A DNA stretch of 64,000 nt from Leptolyngbya ohadii IS1 (GTDB lineage Bacteria > Cyanobacteriota > Cyanobacteriia > Elainellales > Elainellaceae). The notes under the pieces were generated by a model. That model had not been told where the DNA came from. It made no database searches and was given only the letters and a program-made list of their open reading frames with translations. The stretch spans positions 1,686,530-1,750,529 of the forward strand of contig NZ_NKFP01000006.1 in assembly GCF_002215035.1 (NCBI RefSeq). The letters run 5' to 3'. Of this stretch, positions 29,169 through 37,242 are shown piece by piece (the first letter of the stretch is position 1; each line of letters opens with the position of its first letter). The translations under genes were made by a program, and so were the position numbers.

Positions 29169-29671
29169 GTACGCCCGGCATGGGCGTGAACTAATGGGGT
29201 GCAAGTCCCCTGGAGGAGAACCAGCGTCCAAATGCTCGAAAGTTCTTGGAGCCGAGTGACGACAACTCCTAGCTTAAGGCAAGGGCACTTCCGCGAGGAA
29301 GGGTCTGAAGGAAGCCAGCGGCAAACCTGCGAGCCGACGAACAGAAACGTCATAGAAGGCTGAGATAGTCCTGGGGCGAGTTGGCACAACACAACGAAGC
29401 CTTCTGGTTCAAGGAACACAGTAAATGACGCGGTTGTGCAGGGACAGTTCACGGTCTTATCCAGGGAGGTCTGTGCGGTAGCGGTCTGGCGGTCTAGGGG
29501 AGTCTGACTGAGGTCTCGCGGGAAACGGCGAGGGAGCCACAGAACCCTAAGGAGAACCAGACAGCGCGGTTGAGGGCAACTTCAAGCGTTCACCGTGCAG
29601 AAGTCAGCAGAGTCCATAGTAGTTCCCGCAGGGGAACGAAGGGACGAACATGAACGAACTAAGGAGGAGCG

Positions 29672-31006
29672 ATGAACAACTCAAACACATTTATGAACCC
29701 GGAGGGGGGAGATGGCGTTTGGCGTGCTGACAGAGAGCCAGCCTTAGACAACCTGATGGCGCGAGTCTTAGAGCGCGACAATGTGCAACGAGCCTGGCAA
29801 CGGGTGAAGTCCAACCAGGGTGCACCCGGCAGTGACGGGATGAGCCTAGAGGAATTCCCGTCTTATGCTCGCGAACATTGGTATGAGATTCGCCAATCCC
29901 TGATGGAGGGCAGCTATCAACCTCGTCCGGTGCGGCGGGTTGTAATCCCCAAGCCGAAAGGCAAGGGAGAGCGCAAGTTGGGTGTCCCTTGTGTCCTAGA
30001 CCGGGTAATCCAGCAAGCCATCCTCCAAGTGCTGACGCCTCTGTTTGACCCTGGATTCTCCGAGTCAAGCTATGGGTGTCGCCCAAATCGCTCGGCTCAC
30101 AGCGCTATCCGACAGGTGAAAACGATCCTGAAGGCGGGTTATCGCATCTGTGTCGATCTGGATCTGGAGAAATTCTTTGATACGGTCAACCACGATGTCT
30201 TGATGTCCCGCGTTGCCCGCAAAGTCGCTGATAAAGTGCTGTTGCAGCTAATTGGTCGTTACCTGCGAGCCGTGGTTTTGGTGGGAAGCACCGTTGAACC
30301 GACCGAATGGGGAACACCGCAAGGGTCTCCGCTTTCACCCCTGTTGTCCAACATCCTGCTGGATGACTTGGATAAGGAACTGGAAGCAAGAGGGCATCGC
30401 TTTGTTCGCTATGTAGACGACCTGGTGATCCTGGTCAAAAGTAGACGGGCAGGGCGACGGGTGATGGTGAAAATTAGCCGTTACCTCACTCAAGTGCTCA
30501 AGCTGAAAGTGAATCGGGAAAAGAGCCGAGTGGTCAAGATCGAGGATCTGAATTATCTGGGATTCACGTTTCGGGGAATTCGTATCTTCGCCTCTGATGC
30601 TGCCATGCAAGCGTTCAAGCACCGACTGCGCGGCTTCACCTCACGCAGTTGGGGTGTCTCGATGGCAGAACGATTTGAGCGATTGAACCGATACTTGCGC
30701 GGGTGGATGAATTACTTTGGCATTTCCCAGCATTACACCCCAATCGAAGAGCTAGACGGTTGGTTAAGGCGGCGGATTCGGATGTGCTATTGGAAGCAGT
30801 GGCGCAGACCGAGAACCCGCATTGCTAACCTGCTCAAGCTTGGAACCAGTAAGCGTCACGCGATTTTGACCGGCATTAGTCGCAAAGGCTATTGGCGATT
30901 ATCGAAAACGCTGGCGACGCAGACGGGAATGACGAATGAATGGTTGGAACAACAGGGTTTGTTATCGATTCGGCAGCTTTGGATGAAAGTTCAAGGATAT
31001 GCCTGA
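29672..31006 (+). CDS. ltrA: Group II intron reverse transcriptase/maturase
   Basis: 444 residues. Reverse transcriptase blocks 1-7 are present, including LDLEKFFDTVNHD, GTPQGSPLSPLLSNILLDDLD and the active-site motif RYVDDLVIL (YVDD in place of the more usual YADD). The maturase X domain SWGVSMAERFERLNRYLRGW and a C-terminal KQWRRPRTRIANLLKLG segment follow. No HNH endonuclease is attached, fitting class C. It splices its host RNA and drives insertion. AAGGAGGAGC lies 5 nt before the ATG. Confidence 0.95.
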   Translation: MNNSNTFMNPEGGDGVWRADREPALDNLMARVLERDNVQRAWQRVKSNQGAPGSDGMSLEEFPSYAREHWYEIRQSLMEGSYQPRPVRRVVIPKPKGKGERKLGVPCVLDRVIQQAILQVLTPLFDPGFSESSYGCRPNRSAHSAIRQVKTILKAGYRICVDLDLEKFFDTVNHDVLMSRVARKVADKVLLQLIGRYLRAVVLVGSTVEPTEWGTPQGSPLSPLLSNILLDDLDKELEARGHRFVRYVDDLVILVKSRRAGRRVMVKISRYLTQVLKLKVNREKSRVVKIEDLNYLGFTFRGIRIFASDAAMQAFKHRLRGFTSRSWGVSMAERFERLNRYLRGWMNYFGISQHYTPIEELDGWLRRRIRMCYWKQWRRPRTRIANLLKLGTSKRHAILTGISRKGYWRLSKTLATQTGMTNEWLEQQGLLSIRQLWMKVQGYA

Positions 31007-31035
31007 AGCCATTAGTGTTGTTTGCGCGTCTTCAT

Positions 31036-31069
31036 GAACCGCCCATTGCGGACCCGCACGATGGGTGGT
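31036..31069 (+). ncRNA. Group II intron domain V
   Basis: A 34-nt hairpin: GAACCGCCCAT pairs with ATGGGTGGT around TGCGGACCCGCACG. It carries the catalytic core of the ribozyme. The following nucleotides to 31106 form domain VI (GGGGAGAG/CTCTCCTC stem). Confidence 0.8.
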
Positions 31070-31117
31070 GTGGGAGGGGAGAGTTAAATGCTCTCCTCGA
31101 CCCGATTATACAGCGTT

Positions 31118-31342
31118 TCAGCAATGTTCTTCTGGCAAATCCAACTCATCACGCATTAGTTGATCAGTAGTTACGTCGAAAGTATCTGCTACCCTAAGAA
31201 TCATTTCAGCGTTAGGAACCTTTCTGCCCTTCTCTAATTGCGATACAAATGTATTGTGAACACTTAATAAATTACCTAGCTCTGTCAGTGTTAAGCCCCG
31301 CCGAATTCTTAGTTGATACAGCTTTTCTCCAAATCGCCTCAT
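31118..31342 (-). CDS. XRE-family regulator, probable controller protein of the R-M module
   Basis: 74 residues that are essentially one helix-turn-helix domain of the Cro/C1 type: FGEKLYQLRIRRGLTLTELGNLLSVHNTFVSQLEKGRKVPN. Size and position match controller (C) proteins of type II restriction-modification systems, which time nuclease expression. It is divergent from the methyltransferase gene with 89 nt between the starts; a 20-bp palindrome lies in that gap. Its 3' end nearly touches the attC-like site 1. Confidence 0.85.
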   Translation of the reverse strand: MRRFGEKLYQLRIRRGLTLTELGNLLSVHNTFVSQLEKGRKVPNAEMILRVADTFDVTTDQLMRDELDLPEEHC

Positions 31343-31380
31343 AAATTTAGTTGACTCAGCAGTAAGGATGACGCTATGCT

Positions 31381-31400
31381 TTCATAGCAATAGCTATGAA
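31381..31400. promoter_or_regulatory. 20-bp palindromic operator between regulator and methyltransferase
   Basis: TTCATAGCAATAGCTATGAA has perfect 8-bp arms around AATA. It is centred about 48 nt from the regulator start and 42 nt from the methyltransferase start. A further GCTATG half-site lies at 31373. This fits a binding site for the neighbouring XRE protein (inference). Confidence 0.65.
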
Positions 31401-31431
31401 TTTGCTTCTATAAATTGCTAACGTAAGCACT

Positions 31432-32616
31432 ATGCCCCTTTCGGTGATGAAAAACAAGGCTTTAGTCGGCGTAGGAGAGGCTACAAGTCTTTACGGTGAC
31501 TTAACCTGTGCAGAGTACTTTGCAGGGATTGGGCTAGTCCGATTAGGACTAGAACAGGTAGGTTGGAAGGTTGTCTTCGCGAATGACTGGGCACATAGCA
31601 AGTTTGAAATGTACTCAGCCCACTTTAAGGATGCGAGTAAACATTATAAGGTTCAAGATATTTTTTCCATTTGTCCTGCTGATATTCCTGCCACAATACT
31701 TGCAACAGCATCATTTCCTTGTATTGATTTATCTTTAGCAGGTAATTTAGAAGGTATTGATGGAAAGCATTCCAGCGCTTTTTGGGGATTTACTAAGATT
31801 CTTGACAAGCAAGTAAATAAGCCTAAGCTTGTGATGCTGGAAAATGTAGCTGGTTGGCTAACATCAAACAGCGGACAAGACTTCCGAATTACAATTCAAG
31901 AATTGAATCGACTAGGCTATGCTTGTGATGTTTTCACTATTGATGCGGCTCATTTTGTACCTCAAAGTAGACCAAGAGTATTTGTGGTCGGAATGCAGTC
32001 ATCTAACGTTAATCAGGATATATTCGTTTTCTCTAAGCGCTCTTCTTCACTTAAAACGCAAGCGCTTGAGAAGGCAGTTATAAACAATATCGATCTATGC
32101 TGGAACTTTTTGGATATTCCAGCACTACCAGACAAAATAAAAGCTGACTTGAGCTTTGTTATAGAAAACATTGCAGATGACGATAAGCGCTGGTGGTCTG
32201 ACAACGAAGTAAAGCGCCATTTGAATATGATGTCACCCATCAATCTCGCATACTTACAAAGACTACAGGAGTTATCAACATATTCATACTGCCCTATGTA
32301 TAGGCGGGTTCGCGGAGGTAAGCAAAGGGCAGAACTTAGAAAAGATGGTCTTGCTGGTTGTCTAAGAACTGCTAGAGGTGGTAGTAGTAGGCAAATGCTT
32401 GTTAGAGTTGGACAAAGAACTCTTAAAATGCGCTTAATGACACCTCGGGAGTATGCAAGATTGCAAGGTGTCCCAGATGATTATCCACTTCCACTACAAA
32501 TTAATCAAGCTCTGACAGGGTTTGGTGATGCTGTTTGTGTACCTGTGATTGTCTGGATTGCTGAAAATATCTTAAACCCTCTAGTACTTGGCGGCACAAG
32601 TAAGCCAACGAATTAG
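31432..32616 (+). CDS. DNA (cytosine-5) methyltransferase
   Basis: 394 residues. Motif I is [19 protein letters not shown] (SAM binding), motif [14 protein letters not shown] with the catalytic Cys (PCID in place of PCQ), motif VI LENVAGW, motif [14 protein letters not shown], and motifs IX-X at the end ([29 protein letters not shown]). The recognition sequence cannot be read from this. Codon use is more AT-rich than in the surrounding core genes, suggesting transfer. The last eleven codons (after NPL) come from the end of an inserted IS630 element; without it the frame would run 17 codons past the target into the nuclease gene's 3' end. Confidence 0.92.
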   Translation: MPLSVMKNKALVGVGEATSLYGDLTCAEYFAGIGLVRLGLEQVGWKVVFANDWAHSKFEMYSAHFKDASKHYKVQDIFSICPADIPATILATASFPCIDLSLAGNLEGIDGKHSSAFWGFTKILDKQVNKPKLVMLENVAGWLTSNSGQDFRITIQELNRLGYACDVFTIDAAHFVPQSRPRVFVVGMQSSNVNQDIFVFSKRSSSLKTQALEKAVINNIDLCWNFLDIPALPDKIKADLSFVIENIADDDKRWWSDNEVKRHLNMMSPINLAYLQRLQELSTYSYCPMYRRVRGGKQRAELRKDGLAGCLRTARGGSSRQMLVRVGQRTLKMRLMTPREYARLQGVPDDYPLPLQINQALTGFGDAVCVPVIVWIAENILNPLVLGGTSKPTN

Positions 32617-33413
32617 ATTACCAACAATTTACCCTTAAACGTCCATTGCAGGGGCTTTGCCATCGTCTGGTTGAAGTAGTCAATGAACGCTAAAAGTTGC
32701 CCCTTCAAGTCGGCTTTCGAGCAGAAGTTGCCACGCCTCAACAGTTTTCGCGTCAAAATACTGAACCACACCTCAATTTGATTCAGCCAGGAGCAATGTT
32801 TAGGCGTGTAGTGGAAGACAATGCGATGCGTGGGGTCGGATAAGAACGCAGCACGGGAGTGCATCGATTGCAGAATCCCACACTTGCCTTTGATGCCCAA
32901 GTCAGTGTCGATGCCTTCCCACTGTGCCACTAGACGCACTAAGCTCTCAGACTGATGAGTGTTGAGACAATCACTTACCAAATGCCAGCGTTGCACACTC
33001 TTGTCACTTGTCAGGAGTTGTTGCACATGAGCGGCAAAATCGGCTTCAGTGCGACGCTCACCAATCGTGGGACTGACAATGCTGCCAGTGGCGACATCAA
33101 AGTTGGCAATCAAACATTGCGTGCCATGCCGAATGTACTCAAACTCGCGTTTCTGGACCTGCCCCGGACGAGTTGGTGCATCAGTGTACTGGCGTTGCAA
33201 GGCTTGAATCCCCGTCATCTCGTCGATTGATATCACCCGTTCTCCTTGCTGCAACAGCGTTGGCGCGTCCAGGTACAGTTGCGAGACTTCAGCCACTTTC
33301 GTCTCAAATTCTGGGTCGTAGGGGGGGGTGAAGCCAGTAACGGCTTTTGTGCGGTTTGATTTCGGCTTGCTCCAGCAACCGTTCCACATGACGCGGACTA
33401 ATACTTTCGACAA
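32613..33413 (-). CDS. IS630-family transposase, catalytic part (second frame)
   Basis: The DDE_3-type catalytic domain: a first Asp in [16 protein letters not shown], a second in [16 protein letters not shown], and a Glu in [20 protein letters not shown]. It has no sensible start of its own. Alignment with the first frame shows that SRYWLHPP should continue into [13 protein letters not shown], so it is made by a +1 shift at a run of eight C (33321-33328), or an extra C has inactivated it. Confidence 0.85.
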   Translation of the reverse strand: MSKVLVRVMWNGCWSKPKSNRTKAVTGFTPPYDPEFETKVAEVSQLYLDAPTLLQQGERVISIDEMTGIQALQRQYTDAPTRPGQVQKREFEYIRHGTQCLIANFDVATGSIVSPTIGERRTEADFAAHVQQLLTSDKSVQRWHLVSDCLNTHQSESLVRLVAQWEGIDTDLGIKGKCGILQSMHSRAAFLSDPTHRIVFHYTPKHCSWLNQIEVWFSILTRKLLRRGNFCSKADLKGQLLAFIDYFNQTMAKPLQWTFKGKLLVI

Positions 33414-33816
33414 TGCCCCGTTTGACTAACTCATCCGCCAGCTCCCGCCCCGTCCAATGGCTAATCGGTCGTCCGCTTAACCCTGGGTCTTCACAAGCGA
33501 TTGCCATTAATTGCACCTGTTGTTCCAGTGTAAATTTCGCTGGTGCGCCCGGACGTTCAGCATCGGATAATCGCTCTGCTATCGGCAAGTTGCTCTCGGC
33601 TAACTCTAACCAGCGGTGTCGCCATAGCCTTGCCATATCCAGACTGATATCTAACTCACGCGCGATCTGAGCATGATTCTTGCCTTCATTGGCTTTCAGC
33701 ACGATGCGTCCCCGTTGCGCGATCTGCTGCGGCGTACTCGGACGTTTGACGATCTGTTCGAGGCTGGCTTTTTCACTCTCGGTCAAACTCAACGATTGCG
33801 GGCGGCGTCCAGGCAT
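33304..33816 (-). CDS. IS630-family transposase, DNA-binding part (first frame)
   Basis: 170 residues with two helix-turn-helix regions: [20 protein letters not shown] and the following [19 protein letters not shown], then [19 protein letters not shown]. The last residues after the eight-C run (LRPRI) are out of frame with the rest of the transposase. The same arrangement of two frames with a homopolymer at the junction is known in other IS630 elements. Confidence 0.85.
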   Translation of the reverse strand: MPGRRPQSLSLTESEKASLEQIVKRPSTPQQIAQRGRIVLKANEGKNHAQIARELDISLDMARLWRHRWLELAESNLPIAERLSDAERPGAPAKFTLEQQVQLMAIACEDPGLSGRPISHWTGRELADELVKRGIVESISPRHVERLLEQAEIKPHKSRYWLHPPLRPRI

Positions 33817-33875
33817 ACAGCATTCTCTAAACCCTACCCCTCAATAATAGGTTTACTTCTGCCGCCAAGTACTAG

Positions 33876-34397
33876 CTAAGTCACTTCGAGAAAGTAGCTT
33901 AGTTCTCCATCAGTGATTTCTAGCAGTCGAACGCCTTGATTCCTAACAAAACCGTAAGTCACTGAACGCCGAAATCTTTGCCTGTCTGCGGCTTCATAAT
34001 TCTGGATAAGTTCAGGCAGCCACCTATCAAATGTAGGGATCATTTTAGTACGCTCAACCAACCAAACTTCAACATTCATATAGGTTTCACTTCTAGCGAC
34101 GAAAATGTGATCTACATCCCTATCATCAGTTAGTTTATTTAGTCCGCGATTTCTGTGGTACTGGTACTCAAAGCTACCTCCAATCGTGGCAGATTTCACT
34201 TCGTAGTTAACCAAATCTGCCCCATCACCTCTTCTTGCTCTATCGTTCACTAAAATTGCCGCAAATACTTCCCAATCTTTTGAACCCACACTACCTTGCA
34301 AGGAAAAACCGTACTGCTCGTAAATTTCGGCTTTATTACGGCTGTAATCAAGGATGTATGTTCTGTAGAAAGAGTAAGCTTCTTGGACTTGAAGCAT
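33876..34397 (-). CDS. Probable type II restriction endonuclease of the R-M module
   Basis: 173 residues from the ATG at 34397. A PD-(D/E)XK-like site is seen at GADLVNYEVKSA (Asp61, Glu66, Lys68), followed by FEYQYHRNRGLNKL and VDHIFVARSE, a layout found in several restriction enzymes. No close family was recognised. It faces the cytosine methyltransferase tail to tail; without the IS630 copy the two would overlap. A frame opening upstream at a TTG reaches back into the attC-like site and is less likely to be the true start. The role as cognate nuclease is inferred from motif and position. Confidence 0.6.
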   Translation of the reverse strand: MLQVQEAYSFYRTYILDYSRNKAEIYEQYGFSLQGSVGSKDWEVFAAILVNDRARRGDGADLVNYEVKSATIGGSFEYQYHRNRGLNKLTDDRDVDHIFVARSETYMNVEVWLVERTKMIPTFDRWLPELIQNYEAADRQRFRRSVTYGFVRNQGVRLLEITDGELSYFLEVT

Positions 34398-34478
34398 TGG
34401 CACGCGAATCACCCTCACAAGTACTGCACGTCGAGGATGAGTATACGAAAGAATGTGTCCTTGCGCACAGTCCAGGCT

Positions 34479-34566
34479 GTATAACGTTCCCAATCACCCG
34501 CCGCAGACAATCTCGGATGCTCACAGATAACCTCTCGGCGGTCGGTGTGCATTGGGGTTGTTATGC
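34479..34566 (-). repeat. attC-like recombination site 2 (intact)
   Basis: On the minus strand: GCATAACAACCCCAATGCAC to GTGATTGGGAACGTTATAC. The arms align as AAC-[AAC/GTT]-CCCAAT-(G)-CAC-(A)-CCG-(A)-CCGC: the 5' arm has three extra bases that would stick out of the folded stem, and the cores are TAAC/GTTA. The TAA stop codon of the upstream 533-residue gene is part of the GCATAAC core, as is common for integron cassettes. The centre (GAGAGGTTATC...TTGTCTGCGG) is shared with site 1. Confidence 0.75.
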
Positions 34567-36162
34567 CTCGCCGCTGCTAGCACTTTTGTCTTTCTTGCTT
34601 CTTGTAGGAACTTTATCAGGAATATCAAGGCGTTGATATAGCTCTTCTTGTTTGGGATACAAGAAGGAATGAGCAAAAGTTCTATTAGTTTGAGATATTA
34701 AATCTTGGAGGACATCATTAAATGTCTTTTGCAATAAGTCATCTAAAACTTTAGATAAGCTAAAGCCAGCAGCAATGTGTGGTTGCAAGGCTTCAAGCTC
34801 ATGAATTGATAGTATTTGCCAATTTAGAGCAGTGATGCCTTCAGCAAGTAACAGGCTATCAATATGCTCTCGGAAAAAAGTGCTGTTAATCAAGTGTAGT
34901 GGTTCTAACGATACTAAAATTGGTTTAAACGTAATACAAGCATGAAATTTTTGAAGTTCCTGAACTTTAGCCTGACAAGCAGATATAAAACTAGCAAGCT
35001 GCTTCAAGCCTTTTTTAACCTGCGCTAAGCTATTGTTGACAGCATCTTCACTAGCTATCGCTTGTGCTGCCCTAGAGAAGCGAGTCGTTTTACACTCAAA
35101 AAGGATTGCTGTTGAACCATCAATTAGAATCCAGTCGGGAGACTTCCCTTTATTAATTGGATAAAATTTACGGATATCTAGCTCTGAGAGCAACTCTTCG
35201 GAGGTAATACAATTCTGCAACACAAGACCAACATACCTTTCAAACACATATCCAAAGTAGGTGGAAAATTCTTCACCATATTCATTAAACATTTGATAAA
35301 AAATTCCTGTAGAGATTCTTGAGCCTACTAGCTCAGGGACAGGAGCATGAATAAAATCTTGATCTGCTGTGGAAAATTGCTTGTCCTGACAAGGTTTAAT
35401 GACTGGATAAGATAAGAGTGGATTGAAATCGTACATTTTAAAACGGCGATCCTTATTTTTCCACTTTTCATATACTTTTATTAATGTGTTTTTATCTGCC
35501 ACAAGCTGATTAAGAATAGCTCTAATGGTTTGGTCATCTGGTATTGTAATTCCTTGATTACGAGTCTTCTTAAAATAGTTTTTGTTAACTGAAAAATTAC
35601 CATGTGATGCGGAAGAGATGACAAAACCAGTAGTTATAAAGTCAAGAACAGAAACTCCAGTAATAGCTTGAAATTTATTTTCAAAATCAAACTGTGGAAC
35701 ATCTGCTGAGCTTTTTAGCTGCTGAGGAATGTCATGAAACAATAAAGCTGGGCGTGAGAACTCGCTAAACATTCCTGGCTCAAAAGGAAACTGACTACTA
35801 ACGAGCCTCAGCATCATAAAAACCGGGTTTGATTCCATAAACTCATCATGCAAATCCTTGTCAAAAGTTATTGGATCAGCAAGATAAAACTTATTAGATA
35901 AATCAACTAATAATCGAATATCGTAATTATTGATTAGCTGAGATGCCTTGCTGGGAGGACAAAATCTAGCAGCAAACAAAGCAACTCCAGCAACCATGAA
36001 AGGTCTAAGTTCTGGTGAGCTTTTTCTCAATAAATATAGGGAATGTAAAACATCGCCTAACTTAAGCCTTCCAAAAGCCTTTGCTATCTGAGCTTCTACC
36101 TTGTTCAAGTCAGTTAGAGAGCAGATTTCCATATACAGCTTATCAAAAGCAACAAAGACCAA
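34561..36162 (-). CDS. PD-(D/E)XK nuclease-domain protein of unknown function in a cassette
   Basis: 533 residues, not recognised as a known family. A nuclease core is visible in the middle: KGKSPDWILIDGSTAILFEC with Asp343, Glu356 and Lys358 (D-x12-E-x-K), preceded by a helix region FGYVFERYVGLVLQN. The N-terminal ~300 residues are helical and without obvious motifs; the C-terminal part is charged and perhaps coiled. AT-rich codon use sets it apart from the core genome. The stop codon lies inside attC-like site 2. Defence against phage or plasmids is a guess from the motif and from the neighbouring restriction-modification genes. Confidence 0.75.
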   Translation of the reverse strand: MVFVAFDKLYMEICSLTDLNKVEAQIAKAFGRLKLGDVLHSLYLLRKSSPELRPFMVAGVALFAARFCPPSKASQLINNYDIRLLVDLSNKFYLADPITFDKDLHDEFMESNPVFMMLRLVSSQFPFEPGMFSEFSRPALLFHDIPQQLKSSADVPQFDFENKFQAITGVSVLDFITTGFVISSASHGNFSVNKNYFKKTRNQGITIPDDQTIRAILNQLVADKNTLIKVYEKWKNKDRRFKMYDFNPLLSYPVIKPCQDKQFSTADQDFIHAPVPELVGSRISTGIFYQMFNEYGEEFSTYFGYVFERYVGLVLQNCITSEELLSELDIRKFYPINKGKSPDWILIDGSTAILFECKTTRFSRAAQAIASEDAVNNSLAQVKKGLKQLASFISACQAKVQELQKFHACITFKPILVSLEPLHLINSTFFREHIDSLLLAEGITALNWQILSIHELEALQPHIAAGFSLSKVLDDLLQKTFNDVLQDLISQTNRTFAHSFLYPKQEELYQRLDIPDKVPTRSKKDKSASSGEA

Positions 36163-36337
36163 TTGTGCAGCTTGATCCTAACCTATCTATTAGCTGCCCA
36201 AACCTAATACAAGCACTTATCTTCTCACCAGTATCCTCACAGCAGCTTAAATGCTGATCACAAACAGATGGCTTTGGGGTACAGCCTAACCGATCACCCA
36301 GAGGCATAACTAGTAATTAGGCTGAATCTTTCTGCCC
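36163..36337. other. Leader of the cassette nuclease gene
   Basis: AT-rich sequence upstream of the 533-residue gene. A promoter is expected here, but no clear -35/-10 pair stands out. The AGCAGCTTAAATGCTGAT stretch (36242-36259) could form a small hairpin. Confidence 0.4.
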
Positions 36338-36454
36338 AAGATCCCAAATTGGCGATATAGGCAGAAATAGTTCCGCCTAAGATCCCAATTTAGGTGTTTA
36401 TGTAGAAATAGTTCCGTCTAAGATCCCAATTTAGGCGTTTAGGCAGAAAAGTTC
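36338..36454. repeat. 41-bp tandem repeat, nearly three copies
   Basis: Units start at 36338, 36379 and 36420, each opening with AAGATCCCAA and holding GCAGAAATAGTTCC (or TAGAAATAGTTCC) near the end; the third is incomplete. Units 2 and 3 are closest. The array fills the space between the core site at 36456 and the nuclease gene leader, so it could hold repeated operator sites. Confidence 0.85.
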
Positions 36455-36455
36455 A

Positions 36456-36463
36456 GTATAACG
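36456..36463 (-). other. Lone attC-type core site at the outer edge of the cassette region
   Basis: CGTTATAC on the minus strand is identical to the last 8 nt of attC-like site 2. No partner arm is found next to it. If recombination occurs at G/TT, the first cassette would start here, and this would be an attI-like or secondary insertion point. Confidence 0.45.
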
Positions 36464-36929
36464 ACCTCTCTCTGGCGTCGTCACTATTTCAAATTTGCTT
36501 GTAGCTTGGGGGCTTTGTGGATATGCGTAAACCCGATCGCTTCACGCAGCTGACACAGACGATCGCCTCTCTCAACGGCAGTGAAACCAGGCAAAACATT
36601 AGTATTGCTATCAGAGAAAAACGTTGGTAGCGTGATGGGTGGCTACCTTATCGTAAGAAGTAAGCCAAGCTTTTCCTAGAGATAGACTGAGGGAGTTTCG
36701 AGTACTTGAAGGGGAACTGCAAAGCACTCAACAGGAGACTGCACAGCATTTGTCCCAATCAAATGATCGATCGCCAACTATGAGTGCGACCAACACCCAT
36801 AGTCAGCTAACCTCCCCGACTGTCGGGGCAGTCTGAAAGGCTAGGATGATTATACGTTCTGGCTTGTCAGTCTTGTTTAACAGTATTCAGCCTCATCTCT
36901 AGGGTTCCTATACCCTCGGAGATTTGAAT
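36464..36929. other. Gene-free stretch outside the cassette region
   Basis: No complete gene. A perfect hairpin CCCCGACTGTCGGGG is at 36813-36827 without a T run. The rest may contain degraded coding remnants and the promoter of the small downstream gene. Confidence 0.5.
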
Positions 36930-37202
36930 ATGACTTACCCTACCGAGCCACAATCGGCTGTCGATCAACTGTTGCACGATCGTTTTGAGCGAGAAGCGGT
37001 AAAGCTATTGCTGATTGGCAATCCCGCTGCCGTAGAGCAGTGCATCCTCGAACTGGAGCGCAAAGGCTTTTGTGATAGCTACGCCTGGAGTGCATCCCTG
37101 CCGATCAATGCCAATTCAGCGATCGTCGTTCCCCGTCCGGGCGAGAAAATGCGGCTGTACAAACGCTGGTATCCGCCCACCGTGCAGCGCATCCCCCTTT
37201 AA
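36930..37202 (+). CDS. Small conserved-looking hypothetical protein
   Basis: 90 residues from the ATG at 36930, with GGAG about 9 nt upstream; a TTG two codons earlier is less likely. The sequence (AVDQLLHDRFEREAVKLLL, VEQCILELERKGFCDSYAW, VPRPGEKMRLYKRWYPP) looks like a single small alpha/beta domain with no membrane part. Coding character agrees with the core genes. No family was recognised with certainty. Confidence 0.7.
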   Translation: MTYPTEPQSAVDQLLHDRFEREAVKLLLIGNPAAVEQCILELERKGFCDSYAWSASLPINANSAIVVPRPGEKMRLYKRWYPPTVQRIPL

Positions 37203-37242
37203 GCAACCGACTGTATAGCTACAAATTCTGGCTGAGGTACGC

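Larger units (their letters stand above)
29169..31106 (+). mobile_element. Group II intron, class C, attC-targeting type
   Basis: The RNA starts GTACGCCCGGCATGGGCG (domain I) and ends with a 34-nt domain V (31036-31069), a domain VI hairpin and CGAT. It encodes its own reverse transcriptase/maturase. Joining the flanks at 29168/31107 restores TTGT-TATAC, the end of an attC-like site matching TTGTTATGC at site 2. This is the target known for IIC-attC introns, which insert in antisense orientation to the cassette genes, as seen here. The 5' boundary could also lie 2 nt upstream (GTGTACG), but then the attC end is not restored. The element looks complete. Confidence 0.85.
32585..33871 (-). mobile_element. 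IS630-family insertion sequence at the methyltransferase/nuclease junction
   Basis: The ends form an inverted repeat: TACTTGGCGGCACAAGTAA at the left, TACTTGGCGGCAGAAGTAA (reverse complement) at the right. CTAG flanks both ends (32581-32584 and 33872-33875), which contains the TA dinucleotide IS630 elements duplicate. The element is about 1.29 kb with two overlapping frames. The right copy of CTAG lies directly before the nuclease stop codon. Confidence 0.9.

Noticed and set aside
34398-34493. Longer start (TTG at 34493) for the small cassette nuclease
   Set aside because: The added residues would be encoded by the attC-like site itself; the ATG at 34397 is a better start.
36456-36463. A third full attC site at the outer core
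   Set aside because: Only the 8-nt core matches; no pairing arm was found on either side, so it is reported as a lone core.
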